The position numbers were made by a program, and so were the translations under genes. The notes beneath the pieces are model-generated. The model saw only the letters and a list, made by a program, of their open reading frames with translations, searched no databases and was not told the DNA's origin. A DNA stretch of 64,000 nucleotides. Origin: an uncultured Blautia sp. GTDB lineage: Bacteria > Bacillota > Clostridia > Lachnospirales > Lachnospiraceae. Of this stretch, positions 8,363 to 16,651 are shown one piece after another. The DNA lies in contig USDN01000006.1 in assembly GCA_900553515.1 (NCBI GenBank), positions 1 through 64,000 of the forward strand, read 5' to 3'. Each line of letters starts with the position of its first letter. Positions within the stretch are counted from its first letter, which is position 1.

Positions 8363-9319
8363 ATGAATAAGAAATGGAAAGATTTTTCAGTAACAGCTCT
8401 TTTAAAATGGGCGGCATTATTTGCCCTTGTATTTGCTGTTTCTCTGCCTGTAACCGCAGAAACCAGCCATGCAGCAAATACGACGTATACGGTAACGGTT
8501 GCAACCGGATATCTCGCACTGCGCAATGCGAAAGCATATGATGAAAAGAATGAAATCGGCGAGCTGTATACAGGGGAAACAGTGGAGGTGACAGATTCCA
8601 GCGGAGCGACTTACTGGACTGTCTATTCTCCGAAGCTGAACAAAACCGGCTATGTAAACAGAAAATATCTGGCATGTGCTTCCGATTCCAAAACGGTCAG
8701 AGTGCAGAGCGGCTATCTGGCGCTCCGCACAGCCAAGGCGTATGACAGCAAAAACGAAGTAGGGGAGCTTTATACGGGAGATACGGTATATGTGGCAAAT
8801 ACAGATGACCCCACTTACTGGCTGGTGTATGCGCCTGGACTGAACAAGGGCGGCTATGTAAACAAAAATTATCTGGAGGGTACTTCTTCCGCGGGATCAG
8901 GCCAGACCTGGACAGTCAGCGTAGCAAAAGGTTATCTTGCGCTTCGTACAGCCAAGGCATATGACAGCAGAAATGAGATCGGAGAACTTTATACCGGAGA
9001 TACCGTACAGGTAACAGATACCAGTGATTCTACTTACTGGTATGTATACTCACCAAAGCATGGAAAAAGCGGATATGTCAATAAGAACTATCTGACAGGC
9101 GGCAGTTCCGGTTCTGTGGGATTTACAAGAACAGTCAGCGTAGCGAAAGGCTATCTTGCCCTTCGTACCGCCAAAGCTTATGATGAAGCAAATGAGATCG
9201 GGGAGCTTTATACCGGAGATACCGTACAGGTAACAGATACCAGTGATTCTACCTATTGGTATGTGTATTCTCCAAAGCATGGTAAATATGGATATGTAAA
9301 TAAAGATTATCTGTATTGA
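8363..9319 (+). CDS. Secreted protein with four bacterial SH3 repeats
   Basis: The 318-residue protein has an N-terminal signal peptide (KWAALFALVFAVSLPVTAE, cleavage near SHAA). Four tandem SH3b (SH3_3) repeats of about 66-70 residues follow. Each carries GYLALR(T/N)AKAYD, EIGELYTGDTV and GYVNKNYL. Bacterial SH3 domains usually bind peptidoglycan stem peptides or cross-bridges. There is no catalytic domain, so the protein is probably a wall-associated binding or scaffold protein. The repeats are nearly identical at DNA level (units 3 and 4 especially), which suggests recent duplication. The RBS AAGGGGG lies about 10 bp before the ATG. The location after a beta-lactamase-like hydrolase and near an amidase suggests a peptidoglycan-related cluster. 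Confidence 0.87.
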   Translation: MNKKWKDFSVTALLKWAALFALVFAVSLPVTAETSHAANTTYTVTVATGYLALRNAKAYDEKNEIGELYTGETVEVTDSSGATYWTVYSPKLNKTGYVNRKYLACASDSKTVRVQSGYLALRTAKAYDSKNEVGELYTGDTVYVANTDDPTYWLVYAPGLNKGGYVNKNYLEGTSSAGSGQTWTVSVAKGYLALRTAKAYDSRNEIGELYTGDTVQVTDTSDSTYWYVYSPKHGKSGYVNKNYLTGGSSGSVGFTRTVSVAKGYLALRTAKAYDEANEIGELYTGDTVQVTDTSDSTYWYVYSPKHGKYGYVNKDYLY

Positions 9320-9346
9320 TGATCTGAAGTGAAGAGGAATTCTGAT

Positions 9347-9382
9347 GATAATTAAAACGGGGACCTGAATAAGGTTCCCGTT
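9347..9382 (-). terminator. Terminator of the DUF1836 gene (possibly bidirectional)
   Basis: AACGGGGACC (9356-9365) pairs with GGTTCCCGTT (9373-9382) with one wobble. On the minus strand it is followed by TTTTAATTAT. The plus-strand T content after it is poor, but it may also stop readthrough from the SH3b gene. Confidence 0.75.
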
Positions 9383-9388
9383 CATTCA

Positions 9389-10018
9389 TTACTTCTTTGG
9401 TTTTTTGCTTTTGGATGAAGCATCCGTATTTTCATTTCGCAGTTCATCTACCAGCTGTTCAATGAGCATTTTTTTTGTATAAACGTCAAAGCTCAGAAGA
9501 CAGATAAAGGAAAACATTTTCAGAAATTTTTGGTCTTCCTCAGGAGCAGTTTCAAAGGTCTTCTCGGATGTATGGTAGCATCTGAGAAGATTTTTTTTGA
9601 GCAGTTCCACCTGTTCCTTTTCCATACTGAATACTTCATTATAAATAGCCGTAAGATCCATTTCCGAATCCGACCGGAAATATTTTTCTGTGATCGGGCC
9701 CAGAAGGGTCTGGATATCGTTGATGGAAAGGATGTTTTTAAAATAATAAATAAAGATCAGAAGCAGCAGATGCTCCCTGGAATAACGCTTTTTTTCCGGA
9801 GATGGAAGCAGGTTGTTTTTGGCATAATTATTAATCATGGTTTTGGTAAGGATCTTGTCCTCCGGATACCGTTTGGAGGAAGCAAGCTGCTCTTCCATAA
9901 AAGTGGTTACCTGATCCATGTATAAGTCAATATTGGGAATATCTTCCGGTTTAATATAATCAATTCTTGAAATACTTTCAAGAATGCTTCCTATCATATC
10001 CTGTGTATTGATCGTCAT
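9389..10018 (-). CDS. DUF1836 family putative transcription regulator
   Basis: The 209-residue cytosolic protein has the DUF1836 signature, including ILTKTMINNYAKNNLLPSP and KKRYSREHLLLLIFIYYFK (about residues 57-95). This layout resembles a MerR-type winged helix and is assumed to bind DNA. The C-terminus is basic (SSKSKKPKK). It has its own promoter, whose spacer is filled by a palindrome, suggesting autoregulation. It lies downstream of the AraC gene on the same strand, 58 bp apart, yet the two seem separately promoted. No ligand or target is known. Confidence 0.8.
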   Translation of the reverse strand: MTINTQDMIGSILESISRIDYIKPEDIPNIDLYMDQVTTFMEEQLASSKRYPEDKILTKTMINNYAKNNLLPSPEKKRYSREHLLLLIFIYYFKNILSINDIQTLLGPITEKYFRSDSEMDLTAIYNEVFSMEKEQVELLKKNLLRCYHTSEKTFETAPEEDQKFLKMFSFICLLSFDVYTKKMLIEQLVDELRNENTDASSKSKKPKK

Positions 10019-10039
10019 AGTTTATCACCTCTGCATCTT

Positions 10040-10068
10040 ATTATATAGTTTTCAAAACTACTTGTAAA
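10040..10068 (-). promoter_or_regulatory. DUF1836 gene promoter with palindrome in the spacer
   Basis: Minus strand: TTTACA (10063-10068), 17-bp spacer, TATAAT (10040-10045). The spacer contains a 15-nt palindrome TAGTTTTGAAAACTA (10046-10060), with 7-bp arms around one base. A protein bound there would block RNA polymerase. Confidence 0.72.
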
Positions 10069-10076
10069 CATTTTTC

Positions 10077-10943
10077 TCAGGGATTTTGTTTTTTTATGAT
10101 CCGGTTGTTCTGACGGTAGGCCCGTGGGGAGCTTCCGTAAACATTTTTGAAGGCTCTGGAAAAATGTAATTGATTGGGATAGCCTACCTGAATACTGATA
10201 TCTTTTACTGCAATGTCTGAAGTTTTCAGAAGCTCAGCAGCCCTGGACATCCGATATCGGATAAGAAATTCCTGAGGAGCCAGCCCCATGGTCTCTTTAA
10301 AAACCTTTCCGAAATAGCTGCGGTCCAGATTCAGTCTCTGCGCCATATCTTCCACAGTGATGGGAAACATGTAATTTTGTGAAATAAAGGTAATGGCTTC
10401 ATCTGTATAGAACTGAGATCGTTTTCCGTTCTGGGTACGGTTTCGGGAAGCGGAGCCTGTAAGAATAGCATCCATTACCAGATAAAGATGTCCGATCAGA
10501 TACAGGGAGGAGGTTCCGGAAGGACTGGAAGCAAGATGAAGCAGTTCATTTCTCAGGATGTCGGCAGTCTGTGGAGAAGAAGGGGTAAAAATTGGATTTT
10601 CTGTGGAAAGCCCCGCAGTGTCCAGAATCTCTCTGGCTTTCAGTCCGCTGAACTCCACCCAGGTATATTCCCATGGATCTTCCCTGTCCGCGAAGTAAGT
10701 GTTGACCCGATCCGGTTCGATCAGGAAGCCTGTCCCTCCATGAAGCTTGTATTCTTTTGTAACTGCGTCGGATTCATCTACAAGCAGAGTTCCTTTTCCG
10801 GAAATAACATAATGAAAAAGAAAGTGGTTGCGGATAGAAGGCCCAAAGGAATGAAGTGGGCGGCATTTTTCATATCCGTACTGATACAGAGTGAGATCCA
10901 TAAAACGGTCGTCCGAAAACACATGAAACAAGGGCTTTGCCAT
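10077..10943 (-). CDS. AraC-family regulator of the alpha-galactoside operon
   Basis: The 288-residue protein has an N-terminal cupin-like AraC binding domain (about residues 20-160, with HYVISGKGTLLVDESD) and a C-terminal double helix-turn-helix (about 180-285). The second half carries the family signature IAVKDISIQVGYPNQLHFSRAFKN. It is divergent from the ABC importer and GH36 genes, the usual arrangement of RafR/MsmR-like activators, which respond to raffinose or melibiose-type sugars. The ligand here is inferred. The ATG is preceded by AGGAGG. Confidence 0.9.
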   Translation of the reverse strand: MAKPLFHVFSDDRFMDLTLYQYGYEKCRPLHSFGPSIRNHFLFHYVISGKGTLLVDESDAVTKEYKLHGGTGFLIEPDRVNTYFADREDPWEYTWVEFSGLKAREILDTAGLSTENPIFTPSSPQTADILRNELLHLASSPSGTSSLYLIGHLYLVMDAILTGSASRNRTQNGKRSQFYTDEAITFISQNYMFPITVEDMAQRLNLDRSYFGKVFKETMGLAPQEFLIRYRMSRAAELLKTSDIAVKDISIQVGYPNQLHFSRAFKNVYGSSPRAYRQNNRIIKKQNP

Positions 10944-11120
10944 ATTTATTCCTCCTGATATTTTAGAAAACTATGAATTAGTAACAAAAAACAGGTGATA
11001 AAACTGTGATATTTAAACGAAAAACAAGAGTTTTTTATTATTATATATCAAAATAAGTAGTAACTTCAACTATATTCGAGAAAAAACGTATTATGATATA
11101 AAACAGGTTTCATGACTCCA

Positions 11121-11149
11121 TTTACGGAAAGGGACAGCAATGATAGAAT
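11121..11149 (+). promoter_or_regulatory. Possible promoter of the alpha-galactoside operon
   Basis: TTTACG (11121-11126), 17-bp spacer, TAGAAT (11144-11149). The weak -35 would suit an AraC-activated promoter. The 280-bp gap upstream is AT-rich and holds other TATGAT-like boxes (e.g. 11092-11097) without a good partner. Confidence 0.35.
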
Positions 11150-11224
11150 GAGGACATGAAACAAAGCCGTATAAACTGTACAGAATGGAAACGGACCGCA
11201 AAAAGAAAGGAAAGGGGAAATTCA

Positions 11225-12520
11225 ATGAAAAAAAGGAAACTGTCTGTTATAGGGATTTTTGCAGGAATACTAAGTGTCGGTATGGTTCTTGGCGGATGCG
11301 GAGATTCTTCGTCAGATAACGGAAAAATAAAAATTGAAATGGTTCAATATAAACCGGAGGCAGTAAAAGCATTTGAAAAAATGGAAGAGAAATTTAACGC
11401 TTCCCATGATGATATTGAACTGACCATTGAATCACTAAATGAAGCCATGACGATCCTGAAGACCCGTTTTATTAAGGAAGATCAGCCGGACATTATCGGG
11501 ATCGGAGGGGATGTGAACTACTCTAATTTTCTGGATGCGGATATGCTGACAGATATTTCGGACTTTGAAGGGCTTGCAGACATTAAACAGGCATATCTGG
11601 ATATTGATAAGAATCTGGAATTTATTCCCAGAGACGGAGTATATGCGGTTCCCTATGCAGCCAATGCGGCAGGGATCCTGTACAACAAAGACATGTTTGA
11701 AGAAAACGGATGGGAGATTCCCACAACCTGGGAGGAATTTCTGACACTTCTGGATACCATTCAGGCATCCGGACAGCAGCCGCTGTATTTTGGCTTTAAA
11801 GATACCTGGACCTGTCTGGCTCCATGGAACGCCATGGCCTGCGATCTTGCTCCGGCAGATGTATGCCAGCAGGTAAACAGAGGAGAAACTACTTTTTCAG
11901 AAGAATACCGGGAGCTTGCGGAAAAGATCCTTCAGCTTCTTCCTTACGCACAGGAGGATCCTTATGCTTACAGCTATAATGATGCATGTACCGCCTTTGC
12001 CCGTGGGGAATCTGCCATGTACTGCATCGGAAGCTATGCGGTGCCTCAGATCAAATCCGTAAATCCGGAGATGAATATTGATTCTTTTGTTTTTCCGGCA
12101 AACGACAGCGCAGACGGACAGATCCTGAATTCCGGTATCGATCTTCAGTTCTGTGTTATGGAGGACTGTCAGGAAAAAGAAGCGGCTTATGAAGTGCTTC
12201 GTTTTATGATGGAGGATGAAAATATCCAGATCTATCTGGATGACCAGAATGCAGTTCCCTGTAAAGAGGGAGAGTTTCAGCTTCCTTCCATGCTGGACGG
12301 TATGAAGGAATATATTGACGCCGGTAAGATGACAGATTACCAGGATCATTATTATCCAACAGAAATGGCAGTAGACGCCATGATCCAGACCTATCTGATG
12401 GAGGGGGACACAGACGCATGGCTGAAAAAATTCGACAGGGACTGGACGCGGTACAATCGTGACCTGATCCGCAAGATACAGGATTATCAGAAAGAAAACG
12501 GGGAAGGAGGAAATGAATAA
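11225..12520 (+). CDS. Sugar ABC transporter substrate-binding lipoprotein
   Basis: The start is placed at 11225 because AAAGGGGAAATTCA precedes it and it opens a proper lipoprotein signal: MKKRK, a hydrophobic core, then lipobox LGGC with C25. An upstream in-frame codon at 11156 would bury the signal. The 431-residue product is a family 1 (MalE-type) extracellular solute-binding protein, lipid-anchored outside the membrane. It delivers oligosaccharide to the two permeases that follow. Next to a GH36 enzyme, raffinose, stachyose or melibiose are the likely ligands. The stop overlaps the permease start (the ATGA-type junction at 12520). No ATPase gene is present; such importers usually share an MsmK-like ATPase encoded elsewhere. 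Confidence 0.92.
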   Translation: MKKRKLSVIGIFAGILSVGMVLGGCGDSSSDNGKIKIEMVQYKPEAVKAFEKMEEKFNASHDDIELTIESLNEAMTILKTRFIKEDQPDIIGIGGDVNYSNFLDADMLTDISDFEGLADIKQAYLDIDKNLEFIPRDGVYAVPYAANAAGILYNKDMFEENGWEIPTTWEEFLTLLDTIQASGQQPLYFGFKDTWTCLAPWNAMACDLAPADVCQQVNRGETTFSEEYRELAEKILQLLPYAQEDPYAYSYNDACTAFARGESAMYCIGSYAVPQIKSVNPEMNIDSFVFPANDSADGQILNSGIDLQFCVMEDCQEKEAAYEVLRFMMEDENIQIYLDDQNAVPCKEGEFQLPSMLDGMKEYIDAGKMTDYQDHYYPTEMAVDAMIQTYLMEGDTDAWLKKFDRDWTRYNRDLIRKIQDYQKENGEGGNE

Positions 12521-13389
12521 TGAAGAAAAATGAAAGAAAACGAACCTTTTTGCTGATTACCATTCCGATTCTTGTATTATTCTTTACCTTTAATACACTG
12601 CCTCTGATAAAAGGCTTTATTTACAGCTTTACCAACTTTAAAGGGTATGGAAGCTATGACTGGGTAGGATTCCGGAATTACATTGATCTTTTTCAGGATG
12701 CCAGGGTGGGACATTCCTATCTGTTTACCTTTAAATTTGCGCTGGTGGCAACCATTATCGTAAATCTTTTCAGTCTGATTCTGGCGCTGGGCCTGAACAG
12801 CAGGATCCGTGCAAAAAGCGCCCTGAGAGGAATCTATTTTATTCCAAATGTTCTGGGAGGGCTGGTAGTCGGCTATATTTTCAGCTTTATCTTTACCTAT
12901 ATCCTTCCGACGATCGGAAAAGCAATGGGAATCGATTTTCTCAGCAGCAGTATGCTGGCGGATACAAAAACCGCATGGTTTGCCATTGTGATCGTGGCGG
13001 CATGGCAGGCCATTGCAATGAATACGATCATTTATATTTCCGGACTGCAGACTGTGCCGGAGGATGTATATGAGGCAGGATCCATTGACGGGGCAACCGG
13101 ATGGACAAAATTTAAAAATCTGACCTTCCCGCTGATTATTCCGTTTTTTACGATTAATATGGTACTGTGCATGAAAAACTTCCTGATGGCATTTGACCAG
13201 ATCATGGCTCTTACCAAAGGCGGTCCGGCACAGAGTACAGAATCCATCTCCTTCCTGATTTACAAAAACGGTATGGATGGAGGACAATTTGGATTCCAGA
13301 GCGCGAATGCAGTACTGTTTTTCGTTGTGATCGTGGCAATCTCTATATTCCAGCTTACATTTATGAATAAGAAGGAGGAGCAGTTATAA
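12520..13389 (+). CDS. Sugar ABC transporter permease (MalF-type)
   Basis: The 289-residue membrane protein has about six transmembrane segments and the permease EAA loop (YEAGSIDGATGWTKFKNLTF) that contacts the ATPase. It is the first of two permeases and overlaps the stop codons of both neighbours, which indicates translational coupling. It belongs to the CUT1 sugar importer class. Specificity is inferred from the downstream alpha-galactosidase. Confidence 0.93.
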   Translation: MKKNERKRTFLLITIPILVLFFTFNTLPLIKGFIYSFTNFKGYGSYDWVGFRNYIDLFQDARVGHSYLFTFKFALVATIIVNLFSLILALGLNSRIRAKSALRGIYFIPNVLGGLVVGYIFSFIFTYILPTIGKAMGIDFLSSSMLADTKTAWFAIVIVAAWQAIAMNTIIYISGLQTVPEDVYEAGSIDGATGWTKFKNLTFPLIIPFFTINMVLCMKNFLMAFDQIMALTKGGPAQSTESISFLIYKNGMDGGQFGFQSANAVLFFVVIVAISIFQLTFMNKKEEQL

Positions 13390-14237
13390 TGAAAAAGAAT
13401 ACCAAACAGATGGGAAAAACCAACTGGCCGGTGACCATCCTTCTGATCATGGGCTGTGTGACAATTTTCTTTCCCCTTTATATGGCAGTAATCATTGCCT
13501 TCAAAAAACCTTCGGAAATGACAAACGATATTGCAGGAGCGCTTTCTTTCCCGTCCTCCTGGAGCTTTGATAACTTTACAGAAGCCATGAGGGTTACAGA
13601 TTTCTGGAATTCCCTGGGAAATTCTCTGCTGATTACAGCCCTCACTGTAGTGATTGCCATACTTCTTCATTCTCTGGCAGGCTACGCCATTGGAAGGAAT
13701 ATGGGAAAAAGTAAATTTTATAAATTTGCGTATCTTTACATTGTCAGCGGTATGTTTGTTCCCTTTGCCATCCTGATGATGCCTCTGGTAAAACAGACTT
13801 CTCAGATGGGGATTGGAAACAGAGCGGGAGTCATCATCCTTTATGTGGTATTTTATATGCCGATGAACCTTCTTCTGTATTCCGGATATCTGAAAAATAT
13901 TCCCCTTGCTCTGGAAGAAGCGGCGAAAGTAGACGGAGCAAGTACCTGGAAGACCTACTGGAGTATTATTTTTCCGGTAATGAAGCCCATGCATGCAACA
14001 GTTGCAGTCCTTACGGCACTGGGTACCTGGAATGACGTTATGACTCCTCTGGTAATCATGTCCGGTACAGGAAAAAATACCCTTCCGCTGGCGCAGCTGA
14101 ACTTCCAGACACAGTTTGGAACAAATTATAACCTTGCATTTGCATCCTATCTTCTGGCGCTGATTCCGATTCTTCTCTTTTATCTGATATGTCAGAAGCA
14201 GATTCTGAACGGCGTGGTAAATGGTGCAGTGAAATAA
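13389..14237 (+). CDS. Sugar ABC transporter permease (MalG-type)
   Basis: The 282-residue protein has six predicted membrane spans, a short cytosolic N-terminus (KKNTKQMGKTNW) and the EAA motif LEEAAKVDGASTWKTYWSI. It forms the heterodimeric channel with the preceding permease. The RBS is AAGGAGGAGCAG within the end of the previous gene. Confidence 0.93.
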   Translation: MKKNTKQMGKTNWPVTILLIMGCVTIFFPLYMAVIIAFKKPSEMTNDIAGALSFPSSWSFDNFTEAMRVTDFWNSLGNSLLITALTVVIAILLHSLAGYAIGRNMGKSKFYKFAYLYIVSGMFVPFAILMMPLVKQTSQMGIGNRAGVIILYVVFYMPMNLLLYSGYLKNIPLALEEAAKVDGASTWKTYWSIIFPVMKPMHATVAVLTALGTWNDVMTPLVIMSGTGKNTLPLAQLNFQTQFGTNYNLAFASYLLALIPILLFYLICQKQILNGVVNGAVK

Positions 14238-14292
14238 TGTGAAAAAATAAGAAGAAAGAACATCCCAGGCAGGATGAAAAGAGGAAAAGACA

Positions 14293-16485
14293 ATGGCTAT
14301 TTTAGTGGACAGAAAAAATTCCTTATTTACGCTGTGTACCAAAAGCAGCATGTATCAGATGAAGGCAGACCCATTGGGCGTCCTCCTTCATACCTATTAT
14401 GGAAAAAGAACGGAGAATATGGATTTTTCATATCTGATCCAGAAAAGGGATCATGGATTTTCCGGAAATCCCTATGAGGCAGGCATGGACAGGACATATT
14501 CTCTGGACACGCTTCCTCAGGAGTATTCCTGCTTTGGAGGCGGTGATTACCGGGAGAGCGCACTGGCAGTGAGAGACGCTTACGGCGCTTCTGCTGTGGA
14601 TCTGAGATATGAAGGTTGTGAGATCCTGAAAGGAAAATATCAGATACCCGGACTTCCGGCTTTTTATGAAGAGAATCCGGGACAGGCAGAGACGCTGGTG
14701 ATCACCATGAAAAATGAAAGAAAAAATCTTCTTGTAAAGCTTTTTTATGGTGTGTTTGAGGAACTGGATCTTCTGACCAGAACAGTTTCCGTGGAAAACT
14801 GCGGAGAAGAACCGGTGTATCTGGAACGTGTCATGTCTTTATGTGTGGATCAGCCCTATGGGAACTGGGACTGGATGACTTTTTATGGAAGACATGAAAT
14901 GGAGCGTCAGGTATCCAGAACTGCAATCCATCATGGGATTCAGTCAGCAGGCGGGCTTCGGGGAACCTCCAGTCATCAGTACAATCCCTTTGTGATGCTT
15001 GCAGATTCTAAGGCATCGGAGACACAGGGAAGCTGCTATGGATTTTCACTTTTGTACAGTGGAAATTTTCTGGCAGAGGCTGAAAAAGACCAGTTCAATC
15101 AGACAAGAGTGCTGATGGGCATCCATCCGGGAAATTTCCGATATAAGCTGGAAAAGGGAGAAAGCTTTTATGCGCCGGAGGCTGCGATGGTCTACAGCGA
15201 CAAAGGTTTTGAAAAAATGTCCCATATTTTTCACCGGGCTATCCGAAACAATCTGTGCAGAGGAAAATTTAAAAATGCAAGACGACCGGTGCTGATCAAT
15301 AACTGGGAAGGTACATACTTTGATTTTACCGGGGATAAACTGATCGCCATGGCAAAGGACGCGGCGGACATGGGCGTAGAGCTTTTTGTTATGGACGACG
15401 GCTGGTTCGGAAAAAGAGACGATGATAACAGCGGGCTTGGAGACTGGCAGGTCAATGAAAAAAAACTGGGCTGTACTTTACAGGAGCTTTCAGAAAAAAT
15501 CCATGGTCTTGGAATGAAATTCGGTATCTGGTACGAACCGGAGTGCGTGTCTCAGGACAGCGATCTTTATCGGGCGCATCCGGACTGGGCATTCCAGGTT
15601 CCGGGAAGAAATCCGGTAAGATCCCGGAATCAGCTGGTTCTTGATTTTTCCAGACAGGATGTGCGGGATCATATTTTTGAGGAGATGACCCAGGTTCTGG
15701 ATAAAGCAGATGTGGATTATCTGAAATGGGATTTTAACAGAAGTATCTGTGATGTATATTCTGCCCAGCTTCCTGCAGACCGTCAGGGAGAAGTGCTTCA
15801 TCGTTATGTGCTTGGTCTGTACGAATTTCTGGATCGTCTGGGCAGAAGATATCCGGATATGCTTATTGAAGGCTGCAGCGGAGGCGGCGGGCGATTTGAT
15901 GCAGGAATGCTTCACTATACGCCCCAGATTTGGTGCAGTGATGATACAGATGCCATTGAGCGTCTGGAAATCCAGTATGGAACCTCCTTCTGTTATCCGG
16001 TCAGCACTATGGGAGCGCATGTTTCTGCCTGTCCGAACCATCAGACGGGAAGGACTACCCCACTTGGCACAAGGGCGACAGTAGCTATGGCAGGAACCTT
16101 TGGCTATGAGCTGGATCCGGCTAAGCTGACAGAAGAGGAAAAGTCAGAGATCCGGAAACAGATCTGCCGGTTTAAGGAGTATTATGAACTGATCCAGAGA
16201 GGCGACTACTTCCGTCTGACAGCGCCTTCTGAGGAACGGCATTATGCCGCCTGGGAGTTTGTCAGCCCGGATCAGAAGGAAGCGCTGGTAAGCGTTGTTG
16301 CATCTAAGGTAAGGACAAACGATCCGCCTGCACGGGTATTGTTAAGAGGGCTGAAAGAAGAGGGCATTTACCTTCTGGAAGGCAGAGAATATACAGGCGG
16401 GGCTCTGATGTACGGCGGTCTTCCGCTGCCGGAGGCAAAGGTGGAGTACCAGAGCTGGGAGTTTTATCTGAAATTAAAGAAGTAA
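14293..16485 (+). CDS. Alpha-galactosidase, GH36
   Basis: The 730-residue protein has the length and layout of bacterial GH36 alpha-galactosidases: an N-terminal beta-sandwich (about 1-330), a catalytic TIM barrel (about 330-620) and a C-terminal beta domain. The substrate loop MDDGWFG, the nucleophile motif YLKWDFNRS (D480) and the acid/base region WCSDDTDA (D550) are intact. The 70-residue spacing of the two aspartates matches characterised enzymes. There is no signal peptide, so it acts in the cytosol on imported raffinose-family sugars or melibiose, releasing galactose. It is the last gene of the operon, followed by a strong terminator. Confidence 0.95.
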   Translation: MAILVDRKNSLFTLCTKSSMYQMKADPLGVLLHTYYGKRTENMDFSYLIQKRDHGFSGNPYEAGMDRTYSLDTLPQEYSCFGGGDYRESALAVRDAYGASAVDLRYEGCEILKGKYQIPGLPAFYEENPGQAETLVITMKNERKNLLVKLFYGVFEELDLLTRTVSVENCGEEPVYLERVMSLCVDQPYGNWDWMTFYGRHEMERQVSRTAIHHGIQSAGGLRGTSSHQYNPFVMLADSKASETQGSCYGFSLLYSGNFLAEAEKDQFNQTRVLMGIHPGNFRYKLEKGESFYAPEAAMVYSDKGFEKMSHIFHRAIRNNLCRGKFKNARRPVLINNWEGTYFDFTGDKLIAMAKDAADMGVELFVMDDGWFGKRDDDNSGLGDWQVNEKKLGCTLQELSEKIHGLGMKFGIWYEPECVSQDSDLYRAHPDWAFQVPGRNPVRSRNQLVLDFSRQDVRDHIFEEMTQVLDKADVDYLKWDFNRSICDVYSAQLPADRQGEVLHRYVLGLYEFLDRLGRRYPDMLIEGCSGGGGRFDAGMLHYTPQIWCSDDTDAIERLEIQYGTSFCYPVSTMGAHVSACPNHQTGRTTPLGTRATVAMAGTFGYELDPAKLTEEEKSEIRKQICRFKEYYELIQRGDYFRLTAPSEERHYAAWEFVSPDQKEALVSVVASKVRTNDPPARVLLRGLKEEGIYLLEGREYTGGALMYGGLPLPEAKVEYQSWEFYLKLKK

Positions 16486-16508
16486 AACCTGAAAAATAAA
16501 AAGAACTC

Positions 16509-16561
16509 AATGACAGGCAGGAACAAAGGGGATTTCTCTTTGTTCCTGCTTGTCATTTTCT
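16509..16561 (+). terminator. Terminator of the alpha-galactoside operon
   Basis: There is a 20-bp stem, AATGACAGGCAGGAACAAAG (16509-16528) with its complement at 16538-16557 (one wobble), followed by TTCT. The 3' arm overlaps the -35 of the likely pcrA promoter. Confidence 0.85.
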
Positions 16562-16578
16562 CCGGCAGATGATAAAAT
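16550..16578 (+). promoter_or_regulatory. Possible pcrA promoter overlapping the upstream terminator
   Basis: TTGTCA (16550-16555), 17-bp spacer, TAAAAT (16573-16578). The TTGTCA lies in the 3' arm of the preceding terminator. Confidence 0.5.
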
Positions 16579-16651
16579 TGAATCCATGACAGAATCCGCC
16601 GGAGAGCGGAAGAACCAGACCATTAACGAATCAACAGATACAGGAGAATTT

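Noticed and set aside
11156..11224. In-frame upstream start of the alpha-galactoside binding protein
   Set aside because: It would put 23 charged residues ahead of a clear lipoprotein signal, and the better ribosome site precedes 11225.
16550..16651. In-frame upstream start of pcrA
   Set aside because: It lies in the preceding terminator and adds residues not seen in PcrA.
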